A stretch of DNA of 64,000 nucleotides from Porphyromonadaceae bacterium UBA7555 (GTDB lineage: Bacteria > Bacteroidota > Bacteroidia > Bacteroidales > Muribaculaceae), in the NCBI GenBank assembly GCA_002478045.1, contig DLLT01000017.1:1-64000 (forward strand), read 5' to 3'. Under the pieces are notes generated by a model. The model had not been told where the DNA came from. It made no database searches and saw only the letters and a program-made list of their open reading frames with translations. Numbering within the stretch: position 1 is the first letter of the stretch; each line of letters starts with the position of its first letter. Below are positions 17,563 through 25,912 of the stretch, piece by piece. The translations under genes were made by a program, and so were the position numbers.

Positions 17563-19683
17563 TTATCTACCGCCGGCTGTCGAGCGCTGTGTCTCGGCAT
17601 CGGCATTGATCAGCTTGTTCACGCCTTGTTTCTGTCGTCCCCACTGGACGTTGTAGGATATACGCAGGTAAGGCATTCGCATATCCATACGCGTGTGTTT
17701 TTCATTAGTGTTATAGCGGCTGATTTGTTTCGATCCTTGGTCGTATCGTCCGAAGGGCATAATAACTCCACCGCCGAAGCTCCAGTTTTTCCAGTCGTAT
17801 GAAAGCATAACGACAGAAAGGTTCTCGCCCCAAGAGATTGTTTCACCGAAAAGGTCTTGTGCCGAATGCTGGTACATGGTCGTCAGCGTGACCCCCCAGT
17901 GCGATAGCATTGCGGAAACGCTACCGCTCCAATCGTGGTTGTAGTGTGTATAACCATTGCCGCGCATACGTTCGGCACGATAGTAGATAGTTCCGTTGAC
18001 CATAAACCACCCCGGAATGACGTCCACCTGCGGCGAGAAGCGTAGCAGCAGTTGTTGGAAGCCGCGACTATTCTCGTATGATGTCACCAGTCGGTCTCCG
18101 TCCCAGTACTTATACGGGGCGATGGCATTGGGCGAGGTGAAGCCGTTGATACCGAACGAGCCTATGACACGCGGCAGCGTGAAATTGTAACGCAGCGACA
18201 GCATATACGAGGACGAGGTCTTCAAGTCCTGGTTGCCGATGCGCCACTGGAATCCGTCAAGCTGCTGTGCCGCGATATTGGTCTGCGTCAGCGTCGGCGC
18301 GGTCTGCCACGAGGTGAAGTTGAGGCGCAACTGGTGCTTGTTGTTTATGGCGTATGTGGCCGAAAATTCGGGACGCATATTCCATGAGCTGTTGCCCTGC
18401 CCTGTCTCTGCAAACTTGAAGGAAGTGAAATTGGCTCCCATACCGGCGGTCAGCGACACCCTGTTGAGGCGGTGGTAATATTCCGCAAAGAAGTACGCCT
18501 TGTCCTGACGCTGGTGGAAAATCTCCCCGTCGAGGTTGTCGTACTGCGAACGGCTGCGGCTGTATTTATAGGATGCACCGGCTGTCAAACGACCGTTGTC
18601 CCAGCGCTTGATGTAATCGGCTTCCATCGCATATCCTTGATTGCGGTCATATATATCAGTGGACACATCCGTGAGTAAGTCCCCGGAGGCTGCATCACGC
18701 TCCACATAGCTGCTGTAGGTACGACCCATATTCCATGTTGCGTTCAAGTCCACCACAAGAGACTGGCGATGAGCAAACTTTTGTTCCAGATAAGCACCGA
18801 ATGCCGGCGACGTGCCGTTGTTGCCCGTAATATCTTGCAACAAGATATTAGGACGTCCATCGCTCATTGACATCAGCCCATCATATTCATTACCGGTCTT
18901 AATGTTCCTATTTATGGCGAAGCCTACGTAGATGGTTGTTGTGTCTGGCTTTATATAGCTGTATGTCAGATTGGCACCTGCAAAACTATTATCCAACGTT
19001 CCTCCTTGAGGTCTTTCGTTGCGACTTAACGAAGTACCGTCTGCAAATGTAAAACGCTCGGTATAGTCGCGGTATATATTGATTCCGTCGGTAAGCTTGT
19101 ATTCACCGCCAACTTCCCACTGCGAGCGTCCGTAATTGAGTTTGACGTTGGCATTATACTGTCCCCATCGGGTTGTCAACGCCGGCATAGCTTCCGCCAT
19201 AAACGAACCTCCGGCATCAGGATTGCGCACGATGAAGTTCAACACGGCGTATGCCCCATTGTATCGCAGTCCCGGCTCGGTAATCCACTCAACGCGTTTG
19301 ATGCTCTGCGGAAGTAGCGCCTTCACCTCTTTGATGGTGGCTTCGCGTCCGTTGATGCGCACCTGCACCGTCTGACCGGCTGAAGTCACCGTCCCCATTA
19401 CGTCGTTGACCTCCAAAGACGGAATCATCATATTACGTAGCAGCGTCATACCGTTCTTGGAATGTTCGATGGCGCTACTACTCGGAAAATACAAGTCCAT
19501 ATCGGATTTGTGCACTACCTTAGGCGCTTGTATGATCACTTCTTGCAGCTCTTCAATCTGCGTGGTGTCTGCCGTTTCTTGTATTGTATCCGTCGGCACA
19601 CTCTGTGCTACAGCGGGCAGGCATACTGCCGTGAGAACAAATGCCGAGAGTGCCGGTTTTATTGATTTGATAGAACTCATCAT
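17563..19683 (-). CDS. TonB-receptor-like outer-membrane beta-barrel protein
   Basis: 706 aa with a signal peptide (to about residue 27), a short linker, a TonB-type plug (about 45-155, with the QVRINGREATIKEVKALLP and IKRVEWITEPG motifs) and a long beta-barrel region rich in alternating aromatic strands. It resembles the outer-membrane beta-barrel 3 family (PF14905), which lacks the usual carboxypeptidase-like N-terminal domain and often has no SusD partner. The cargo is unknown. It is a single gene with its own terminator and a palindrome over its promoter (19756-19781). Two adjacent ATGs (19683, 19680) can start it. Confidence 0.87.
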   Translation of the reverse strand: MMSSIKSIKPALSAFVLTAVCLPAVAQSVPTDTIQETADTTQIEELQEVIIQAPKVVHKSDMDLYFPSSSAIEHSKNGMTLLRNMMIPSLEVNDVMGTVTSAGQTVQVRINGREATIKEVKALLPQSIKRVEWITEPGLRYNGAYAVLNFIVRNPDAGGSFMAEAMPALTTRWGQYNANVKLNYGRSQWEVGGEYKLTDGINIYRDYTERFTFADGTSLSRNERPQGGTLDNSFAGANLTYSYIKPDTTTIYVGFAINRNIKTGNEYDGLMSMSDGRPNILLQDITGNNGTSPAFGAYLEQKFAHRQSLVVDLNATWNMGRTYSSYVERDAASGDLLTDVSTDIYDRNQGYAMEADYIKRWDNGRLTAGASYKYSRSRSQYDNLDGEIFHQRQDKAYFFAEYYHRLNRVSLTAGMGANFTSFKFAETGQGNSSWNMRPEFSATYAINNKHQLRLNFTSWQTAPTLTQTNIAAQQLDGFQWRIGNQDLKTSSSYMLSLRYNFTLPRVIGSFGINGFTSPNAIAPYKYWDGDRLVTSYENSRGFQQLLLRFSPQVDVIPGWFMVNGTIYYRAERMRGNGYTHYNHDWSGSVSAMLSHWGVTLTTMYQHSAQDLFGETISWGENLSVVMLSYDWKNWSFGGGVIMPFGRYDQGSKQISRYNTNEKHTRMDMRMPYLRISYNVQWGRQKQGVNKLINADAETQRSTAGGR

Positions 19684-19755
19684 TTATATTTGTTTCGTTG
19701 TCTTATGTAGATTGTTCTTTGGATGGCCTCCGTATGTTAGACGTAACAAGGGGTC

Positions 19756-19781
19756 TTTTGTGACACCTGATCACAAAATTA
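19756..19781 (-). promoter_or_regulatory. Inverted repeat overlapping the -7 box of the barrel gene
   Basis: TTTTGTGA (19756-19763) and TCACAAAA (19771-19778) form a perfect 8-bp inverted repeat with a 7-bp spacer. The minus-strand -7 box TAATTTTG (19774-19781) overlaps the right arm, so a protein bound here would cover the promoter. The TGTGA/TCACA core recalls Crp sites, but the spacer is 7 bp where Crp sites have 6. Confidence 0.6.
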
Positions 19782-20030
19782 TTTTAAGCTGACGTGTCTG
19801 AAGAATATAAAAGCATATAGCATCAGCAGGTTACATCTATCCTAAAAACGCCTTATGTTTTGGCGAGTAGTTGTAATGGTTTTAAGTCCGAGCCAAAATC
19901 ATCAATAATAACTCTCCTATGATTTTTCTCAAGAAGAATGCCAACGCCGAGTTATCAATATTTAACTTGCTTCTCAATTTTAGTCGGTTTTTATTCTAAA
20001 TAAAATAGTGGACGTTTGCGAATTAATGAG

Positions 20031-20039
20031 TATTTTTGC
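20031..20039 (+). promoter_or_regulatory. -7 box of the 5'-nucleotidase gene
   Basis: TATTTTTGC matches the Bacteroidetes -7 element and lies 75 nt before the start at 20115. The -33 region is not clear. Confidence 0.5.
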
Positions 20040-20114
20040 AACGACAAGACATGATATGCCTCCGACTCTCATGCCTTCTATATAAAAAGCTGAAAATTAA
20101 CACATAATACATTT

Positions 20115-21680
20115 ATGACACACACAACAACATATATGTTCAGGCGTTGTGGAACTTTTGCCGCAAGTGCTCTTATGTGTATGGCTATAGCCGTTGATGT
20201 TCCGGCACAACGGCTCACCATACTGCACACCAACGATACTCATTCGCACATTGACCCCGATGACAATAATCTTGGAGGTATTTTGCGACGTAAAGTAGTT
20301 ATAGATAGTGTGCGCGCCTGTGACCCTTATGTAAGTGTTGTCGATGCCGGTGACGTCGTTCAGGGAACACTTTATTTCAATTTGTACAAGGGTGAGGTCG
20401 AAAACTCGTTGATGAACACTTTGGGATACGATATACGTATTTTAGGTAACCACGAGTTCGATAACGGCTCGGAGCAACTGGCCGAGAATCTTCGCGGAAG
20501 CCATGCTACGCTACTGTCCACCAATTATGATTTCAGCGGTCCTCTCGCCGGGATGTTCCAACGATATCGCATCGACACCATAGGCGAAAAACGTGTGGGA
20601 TATATTGCGCTCAATCTCAACCCCAAAGGTATGATTATGGAGGGTAGCTACGATGGAGTACGCTATCGTGACATTATCAGCAGTGCCAATGCCGCCGCTG
20701 CCTATCTGAAATATGTAGAAAGCGTGGATGCAGTCATCGCCATCACTCATATAGGATATAACCCCGATGGTGAAGGTACTATCGGAGATGTGGCTCTTGC
20801 CAAAGCATCCAAAGATATTGATGTTATCATAGGCGGTCATAGTCACGATGTCATCGACCCGGCGCACCCTAAAGCCGGAATGCCGTGGCGCATTGCCAAT
20901 GCCAACGGCGACAGCGTCTTGGTCGCTCAGACAGGTCGATACGGAGTTTATGTCGGTCGTATTGTCCTCAACTTGTCGGACAATAATAGCACCGAATATT
21001 CGCTTATTCCGATTGACGCTCGCCTTGACAACCGAGTTGACCGCGAACTTGACAAGAGTCTCAAGCCTTATCGTCATGGTGTAGATTCGCTGATGCACGT
21101 ACCTACCGGTCGCCAAGCTGCCATAGACATGCCTGCCGATGGACCACAGCTATTGAACTTTGTTTCGGATTTCATTTATAATCGAGGCAATAAGTTGCTA
21201 TCAGCCAATAAACTTGCGAAGGCAGACTTTGCGATAATAAATAAGGGCGGCATACGTCATAATATGGCTAAAGGTGAAATTACTGAAGGCGGATTGATTA
21301 CAATGATGCCTTTCACCAATTACATACAAGTGGTTGATATCAAGGGCTCGGATCTGATGTCTGTATTCGATGTCATGGCATCAACCAATGGCAACGGCAT
21401 CAGTAAAGGCGTTGATGTGGCGTTCGATCCGCAGACAAAGAAAACCGTGTCGGCCAAACTCCACGGCAACGATATTGACCCTAACAAAACTTATCGCATT
21501 GTTACAATCAACTATCTTGTCGGAGGCGGTGACTATATGACCGGTTTTACACGCAGCACGGTTGTCGCTTCTTCAAAGGATAAAGTGTATGATGAGTTGG
21601 TGGATTATGTACGTAACGACAAGTCTCTACCCCATCGCTTGAATCCGGACAAAACAGTCCGTATGCATCCTGTCAAATAA
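20115..21680 (+). CDS. Exported 5'-nucleotidase (UshA-type, two domains)
   Basis: 521 aa with a signal peptide (a second ATG at 20136 gives a cleaner one) and two domains. The N-terminal metallophosphatase has HTNDTHSHID at 38-47, DAGD, GNHEFD and GGHSHD. The 5'-nucleotidase C-terminal substrate-binding domain includes NKGGIRHNMAKGEIT and a GGGDYMTGF loop. Such enzymes release nucleosides and phosphate from nucleotides in the periplasm. In many Bacteroidales the two domains are separate adjacent genes; here they are one protein. A stem-loop and a 90-bp gap separate it from the GH3 gene. Confidence 0.92.
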   Translation: MTHTTTYMFRRCGTFAASALMCMAIAVDVPAQRLTILHTNDTHSHIDPDDNNLGGILRRKVVIDSVRACDPYVSVVDAGDVVQGTLYFNLYKGEVENSLMNTLGYDIRILGNHEFDNGSEQLAENLRGSHATLLSTNYDFSGPLAGMFQRYRIDTIGEKRVGYIALNLNPKGMIMEGSYDGVRYRDIISSANAAAAYLKYVESVDAVIAITHIGYNPDGEGTIGDVALAKASKDIDVIIGGHSHDVIDPAHPKAGMPWRIANANGDSVLVAQTGRYGVYVGRIVLNLSDNNSTEYSLIPIDARLDNRVDRELDKSLKPYRHGVDSLMHVPTGRQAAIDMPADGPQLLNFVSDFIYNRGNKLLSANKLAKADFAIINKGGIRHNMAKGEITEGGLITMMPFTNYIQVVDIKGSDLMSVFDVMASTNGNGISKGVDVAFDPQTKKTVSAKLHGNDIDPNKTYRIVTINYLVGGGDYMTGFTRSTVVASSKDKVYDELVDYVRNDKSLPHRLNPDKTVRMHPVK

Positions 21681-21705
21681 AATTTTTAACCAGAATACGA
21701 CAAAA

Positions 21706-21755
21706 TTCAGCCGTCATCGTTCACAATGCCTTGTGCATCGACTGTGACGGCTGAA
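21706..21755 (+). promoter_or_regulatory. Long stem-loop between the nucleotidase and GH3 genes
   Basis: A perfect 11-bp arm pair (21706-21716 with 21745-21755) encloses a smaller hairpin CACAA/TTGTG and a TCG/CGA step, giving an extended stem. There is no T-run after it, so it may be a partial terminator, an RNA-stability element or an operator. It lies 15 nt before the chosen ATG at 21771, which supports that start. Confidence 0.6.
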
Positions 21756-21770
21756 GTAAACAGTAACGAT

Positions 21771-24700
21771 ATGGCCATATCTCGTTTCCTTACAACCTCA
21801 ACAACTACACTGCTAACCTTCGTTGCATCTGTATGCATTGTATCCGCGCCGATATTTACACCGGCCACTCACACAGTTTCCAAATACAAGGTAAACATCG
21901 CAGCCCGAGCGGATGAAGCGGAATGCAATCGCTGGGTTGATTCGGTATACAAATCACTGTCTCCACGCCAAAGAGTTGCACAATTGTTTTTCCCCAAAGT
22001 TGTACCTACACGCGGGGACGTATCACGTGCATCACTACGGTCTTTAGTCAAAGACAACGAAGTCGGCGGACTGATCTTTACTGAGGGTTTTATCGACCAA
22101 TATGCAGATATGACGAATTACGCTCAGGCTCAGGCACGCGTTCCGTTATTGATGACCTTTGACGGTGAATGGGGTCTACGTATGCGTATACCCAAGACCC
22201 CGCGCTTCCCTCACAATATGGCACTGGGAGCTATACACAACGGCGAGACTCTGATGTATGAATATGGTCGAGAAATGGCTCGAGAATGTCAAATTATGGG
22301 TATACACGTCAATTTTGCACCTGTAGCCGACGTTAACTCAAACCCCAACAACCCGGTGATTTCGTATCGCTCATTTGGCGAAGATCCTCAAAAGGTCGCC
22401 GCACTCGTCTGCGCCTATTCGCGCGGGCTGGAGGACGGCGGCGTACAGGCTGTAGCCAAGCACTTCCCGGGACATGGCGACACTAACAGCGACTCGCACA
22501 AGACTTTACCGACACTGACGCGCACAAAGCATCAGATGGAACAGGTGGAACTGGTACCTTTCCGTCGCTTTATTGCCGAGGGCCATAGCGGTATTATGAC
22601 AGCACACCTTGCTGCAACCGCTTATGACAAAAGCGGGACTCCGGCTTCGTTGTCGCGCAAAATTACAACCGGGTTGCTGCGTGATGCATTAGGCTTTGAC
22701 GGCCTGGTTTACACAGACGCGCTTGGTATGAAGGGCGCAACAGAGGCAGTCGCCAATCCTTGCGTGGCCGCATTGCGTGCCGGAGCAGACGTGCTTTTGT
22801 GCCCAGCAAATACAGCTAAGGATATCGATGCAGTAATGGCAGCCATCGCTTCCGGCAATATCTCGGCCAAAGAAGTGGAGACTCATTGCCGTAGGGTACT
22901 TCGATACAAGTACTACCTCGGGCTGGCCAACTACCATCCTATAGACTGCAATAATCTTCAGGAGCGCATCAACAGCATCGGTGCAGCCGATTTACTGCGC
23001 CGCCTTGCCGAGGGCGCAATCACTGTCATACGCAACGAGCACAATGTCCTGCCTTTGCGTCATCTTGAGAAAAAGAGCATTGCAATCGTGAGCATCGGCG
23101 CCGATGTCTCAAATGAATTCAGCAACACCTGTCGCCGATATGCCCCCGTGGATTTATATACATCTCGTGCCGGGGCTTTCAGCGCAACTGATATTTCTGC
23201 TATATGTAAGCACAATACTGTTATTGTCGGCATATTCAACGACAAGGGGTCATCGCGTCAAGCCCTGAATACATTATCTAAGGCAATCAAGGCCAAAGGC
23301 GCGAGCAAGAGTTCGCTCATCGAAGCGTTTTTTGTCAACCCTTACAAAATGTCACGTCTCAAAGGAGGCGCTTTGGAACATGAACAATCGTTGGTATTGG
23401 CATACGATGACACTCCCGAATTGCGTCGTGCTGCTGCCGAAGCCGTCTTTGGCGGCATAGAAGTCTCCGGCACTTTGCCTGTCAATCTGCACGGCATAGC
23501 CAAGATGGGTACCGGTCATCACCTGCATAAGACTCGTTTGGGCTATTCATCTCCTCAGGCTCATGGAATGAATGCTGCACTTACCGACAGCATTGATGCT
23601 ATAGTCGGCGAGGCCTTGGCTTCAGGCGCTTTCCCCGGATGTCAAGTTGTAATAGGTCGTGGCGGTGATATCGTGGTTGACCGCTCGTACGGACACCTCA
23701 CTGCCGGTGGCGATAAGGTGACACCTTTCACTATGTACGACCTCGCATCTGTCAGCAAGGCTATGGGCACCCTTCCGGGTATTATGGCTGCCGTGGATCA
23801 TGGGAAAATAGATGTAGATGACAAGGCATCACAGTATATCCCGGCTTTGGCTGCACGTATGGACGGAAAGCAGGATATCACCATACGCCAATTGCTGTAT
23901 CATGAGAGCGGAATGCCGGCGGCACTTAATATGTTTGATATGATGATGGACACGACTACATACGTGCGACCATTGCTGGTACACCGAAAGGATAGCCTGC
24001 ATACTATAGCTGTACAACGCGGCCTATATGGCGCCACCACAGCAAAACTACGCCAAGACATTACCTCTCCCATATGTACGGCACAAATGAATATCGCTGC
24101 GGCCGATGGTATATATGTCGGACAATGCACCTACGACAGCGTGATGCAGCGCATTTACGATATATCGCTACGAGCCTCCAAGCGTTACAACTACTCATGC
24201 CTCAATTTTGCACTACTCATGGATGCTGAACAGCGGGCTACTGCGACACCGCATCAGCAATGGTGCCGCGCTCATCTTTGGGCACCTCTTGGTATGACGA
24301 CAATGTGCTATCGACCGTTAGTTGAGCATCCTCGCTCTCAGATTGCACCTACCGAAAAAGACACTTACCTGCGCCGTCAGATCATTTGGGGATATGTGCA
24401 CGATGAAATGGCAGATTTCAGCGGCGGCGTGCAAGGCAATGCCGGCCTTTTTGCAAATGCGGATGACCTTGCCAAGATGTGCCAAATGTGGCTTAACGGC
24501 GGCGTGTATGGCGGCGATAGGATTCTATCTGAACGTACTGTCAAACTATTTACAACCGACCAAAGCCCCACATGCCGCCGAGGTCTGGGATTTGACAAAC
24601 CGGACACAACCAATCCGGATAACTCGCCCACTTGTGACGAAGCTACTGCCGAGACTTTCGGTCACCTTGGCTTTACGGGTACTGTGTTTTGGGTAGACCC

Positions 24701-24851
24701 GGCCAATGATATGTTTTTTATCTTCCTATGCAATCGCGTCAACCCCACACGCGACAACGATGCCTTCAATGCTTGCAGCATCCGTCCACGTCTGTTCAGC
24801 CAAGTATATCGAGCTTTGAAGGACGTCAACGACGCGTTGCCGCAGGAGTGA
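21771..24851 (+). CDS. GH3 beta-N-acetylhexosaminidase fused to a beta-lactamase-fold domain
   Basis: 1026 aa with a signal peptide. Residues about 60-390 are a glycoside hydrolase family 3 domain of NagZ type: KHFPGHGDT at 230-238 and the nucleophile Asp316 in VYTDALGM. A GH3 C-terminal-like region follows. From about residue 610 is a serine beta-lactamase/penicillin-binding-like domain with SVSK at 660-663, YSC at 808-810 where the family has YxN, and HLG at 965-967. The GH3 part should cut N-acetylglucosamine from peptidoglycan fragments. The second domain may be an esterase or amidase. I chose the ATG at 21771 because a start at 21726 lies inside the stem-loop. The order resembles known Bacteroides fusions. 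Confidence 0.9.
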   Translation: MAISRFLTTSTTTLLTFVASVCIVSAPIFTPATHTVSKYKVNIAARADEAECNRWVDSVYKSLSPRQRVAQLFFPKVVPTRGDVSRASLRSLVKDNEVGGLIFTEGFIDQYADMTNYAQAQARVPLLMTFDGEWGLRMRIPKTPRFPHNMALGAIHNGETLMYEYGREMARECQIMGIHVNFAPVADVNSNPNNPVISYRSFGEDPQKVAALVCAYSRGLEDGGVQAVAKHFPGHGDTNSDSHKTLPTLTRTKHQMEQVELVPFRRFIAEGHSGIMTAHLAATAYDKSGTPASLSRKITTGLLRDALGFDGLVYTDALGMKGATEAVANPCVAALRAGADVLLCPANTAKDIDAVMAAIASGNISAKEVETHCRRVLRYKYYLGLANYHPIDCNNLQERINSIGAADLLRRLAEGAITVIRNEHNVLPLRHLEKKSIAIVSIGADVSNEFSNTCRRYAPVDLYTSRAGAFSATDISAICKHNTVIVGIFNDKGSSRQALNTLSKAIKAKGASKSSLIEAFFVNPYKMSRLKGGALEHEQSLVLAYDDTPELRRAAAEAVFGGIEVSGTLPVNLHGIAKMGTGHHLHKTRLGYSSPQAHGMNAALTDSIDAIVGEALASGAFPGCQVVIGRGGDIVVDRSYGHLTAGGDKVTPFTMYDLASVSKAMGTLPGIMAAVDHGKIDVDDKASQYIPALAARMDGKQDITIRQLLYHESGMPAALNMFDMMMDTTTYVRPLLVHRKDSLHTIAVQRGLYGATTAKLRQDITSPICTAQMNIAAADGIYVGQCTYDSVMQRIYDISLRASKRYNYSCLNFALLMDAEQRATATPHQQWCRAHLWAPLGMTTMCYRPLVEHPRSQIAPTEKDTYLRRQIIWGYVHDEMADFSGGVQGNAGLFANADDLAKMCQMWLNGGVYGGDRILSERTVKLFTTDQSPTCRRGLGFDKPDTTNPDNSPTCDEATAETFGHLGFTGTVFWVDPANDMFFIFLCNRVNPTRDNDAFNACSIRPRLFSQVYRALKDVNDALPQE

Positions 24852-24953
24852 AAAATGCTATTAATCAATACAAGAACTGATAGTTCATACTTTATGTAAA
24901 GACTATAATATAAAGCCGACACTACATACAATTTCTTAAAGTCACTACACATT

Positions 24954-25796
24954 ATGAAGTTCAATGCTTTAATCATCGTCCTGGGTGGCATCCTCGTTTC
25001 GGGGTTGGCGTCATGTACCGACCGCTGTGCCACCGAAGGTCAACCGGAGACAGGCCTTGCATTTACGACCTTCCAGCGCAGCGCCACTTATTCGCTCGTG
25101 GGTTCCGCAGCCGATTTTCTCTGCGACAAGGATGTTCAATTCTATGACTCGGTAAGTATCGTGATGCCTCTGCGTATCGCATCGGCTGACATTACGGCTT
25201 TGTGCGACAGCATCTGCGCATACGCCTTTGACGCAAAGGCTGGCACACCCATTATAGGAGCTGCTGCCGCTTGGATGCGTACACGTCCGTCTGAAGGCGG
25301 ATACAAAGCCGTACCGGCTTCCGCCGAAGATGCCACAGCACTTGGTGAAGCCAGTGTCAATGGTTTTGTGCATACATTGACGCCATCGTTGCTGGTCTAC
25401 TGTGTACGTTCCGAATCTCTCGAGCCGGGCGCCGCTCACGGTATGAATTCAACACGATACATCAATTTCGGCTATTCATCGGATTCGTCATTACAGGGTA
25501 TCATCACGCTCAATGACTTATTCTCAGCTGACGGGCTGAAGGAAATGCCGCGCCTTATAGGCGACCGCGCTAGTGAGCTTTTCAGCGCCATAGGTCCCAC
25601 TGATGTCGAGGGCTTGCCCGAAAACGGCAACTTCTATATCAATTCCTTGGGCGAGATAATCTTCTCATACCAACCCTATGAAATTGCTTCTTATGCACAG
25701 GGTAATATCGAGATTGCCTTTGAGCCATACGAACTCGTAGACCTTCTATCACCCAAGGGTATCGCTTATTTCGGCCTCGAAGACCTTAATGATTGA
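24954..25796 (+). CDS. DUF3298-family lipoprotein
   Basis: 280 aa. A lipobox (LASC, Cys21) after a hydrophobic segment marks it as a lipoprotein. The C-terminal half fits DUF3298 (RsiV-like): GAAHGMNSTRYINFG, then the F-x-YQPYEIASYAQGNIEIAFEPYEL pattern, given here in parts. RsiV-type proteins in Firmicutes bind lysozyme as anti-sigma factors; in Bacteroidales these lipoproteins have no adjacent sigma factor, and none is seen here. It stands 102 bp after the GH3/beta-lactamase gene and 116 bp before the M16 protease, all on one strand. Function unknown. Confidence 0.82.
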   Translation: MKFNALIIVLGGILVSGLASCTDRCATEGQPETGLAFTTFQRSATYSLVGSAADFLCDKDVQFYDSVSIVMPLRIASADITALCDSICAYAFDAKAGTPIIGAAAAWMRTRPSEGGYKAVPASAEDATALGEASVNGFVHTLTPSLLVYCVRSESLEPGAAHGMNSTRYINFGYSSDSSLQGIITLNDLFSADGLKEMPRLIGDRASELFSAIGPTDVEGLPENGNFYINSLGEIIFSYQPYEIASYAQGNIEIAFEPYELVDLLSPKGIAYFGLEDLND

Positions 25797-25912
25797 TGAC
25801 CTCTGTGGCACTTAACAATATTTAACTGTCAGGCGTGTCACTTTTTCGGGATTGGCACGTCTAACACCTATGTACATAATTAGTAATCACATCACATTAA
25901 ATGATATATTAA

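Larger units (their letters stand above)
19684..20114. other. 431-bp divergent intergenic region
   Basis: AT-rich region between the minus-strand barrel gene and the plus-strand 5'-nucleotidase. It holds the -7 box and palindrome of the barrel gene near its left side and the -7 box of the nucleotidase near its right side. I see no open reading frame with coding character, no tRNA and no large repeat in the middle (about 19790-20020). Confidence 0.6.

Noticed and set aside
19756..19778. A Crp binding site
   Set aside because: The TGTGA/TCACA core is right but the spacer is 7 bp instead of 6, so it is left as an unnamed operator.
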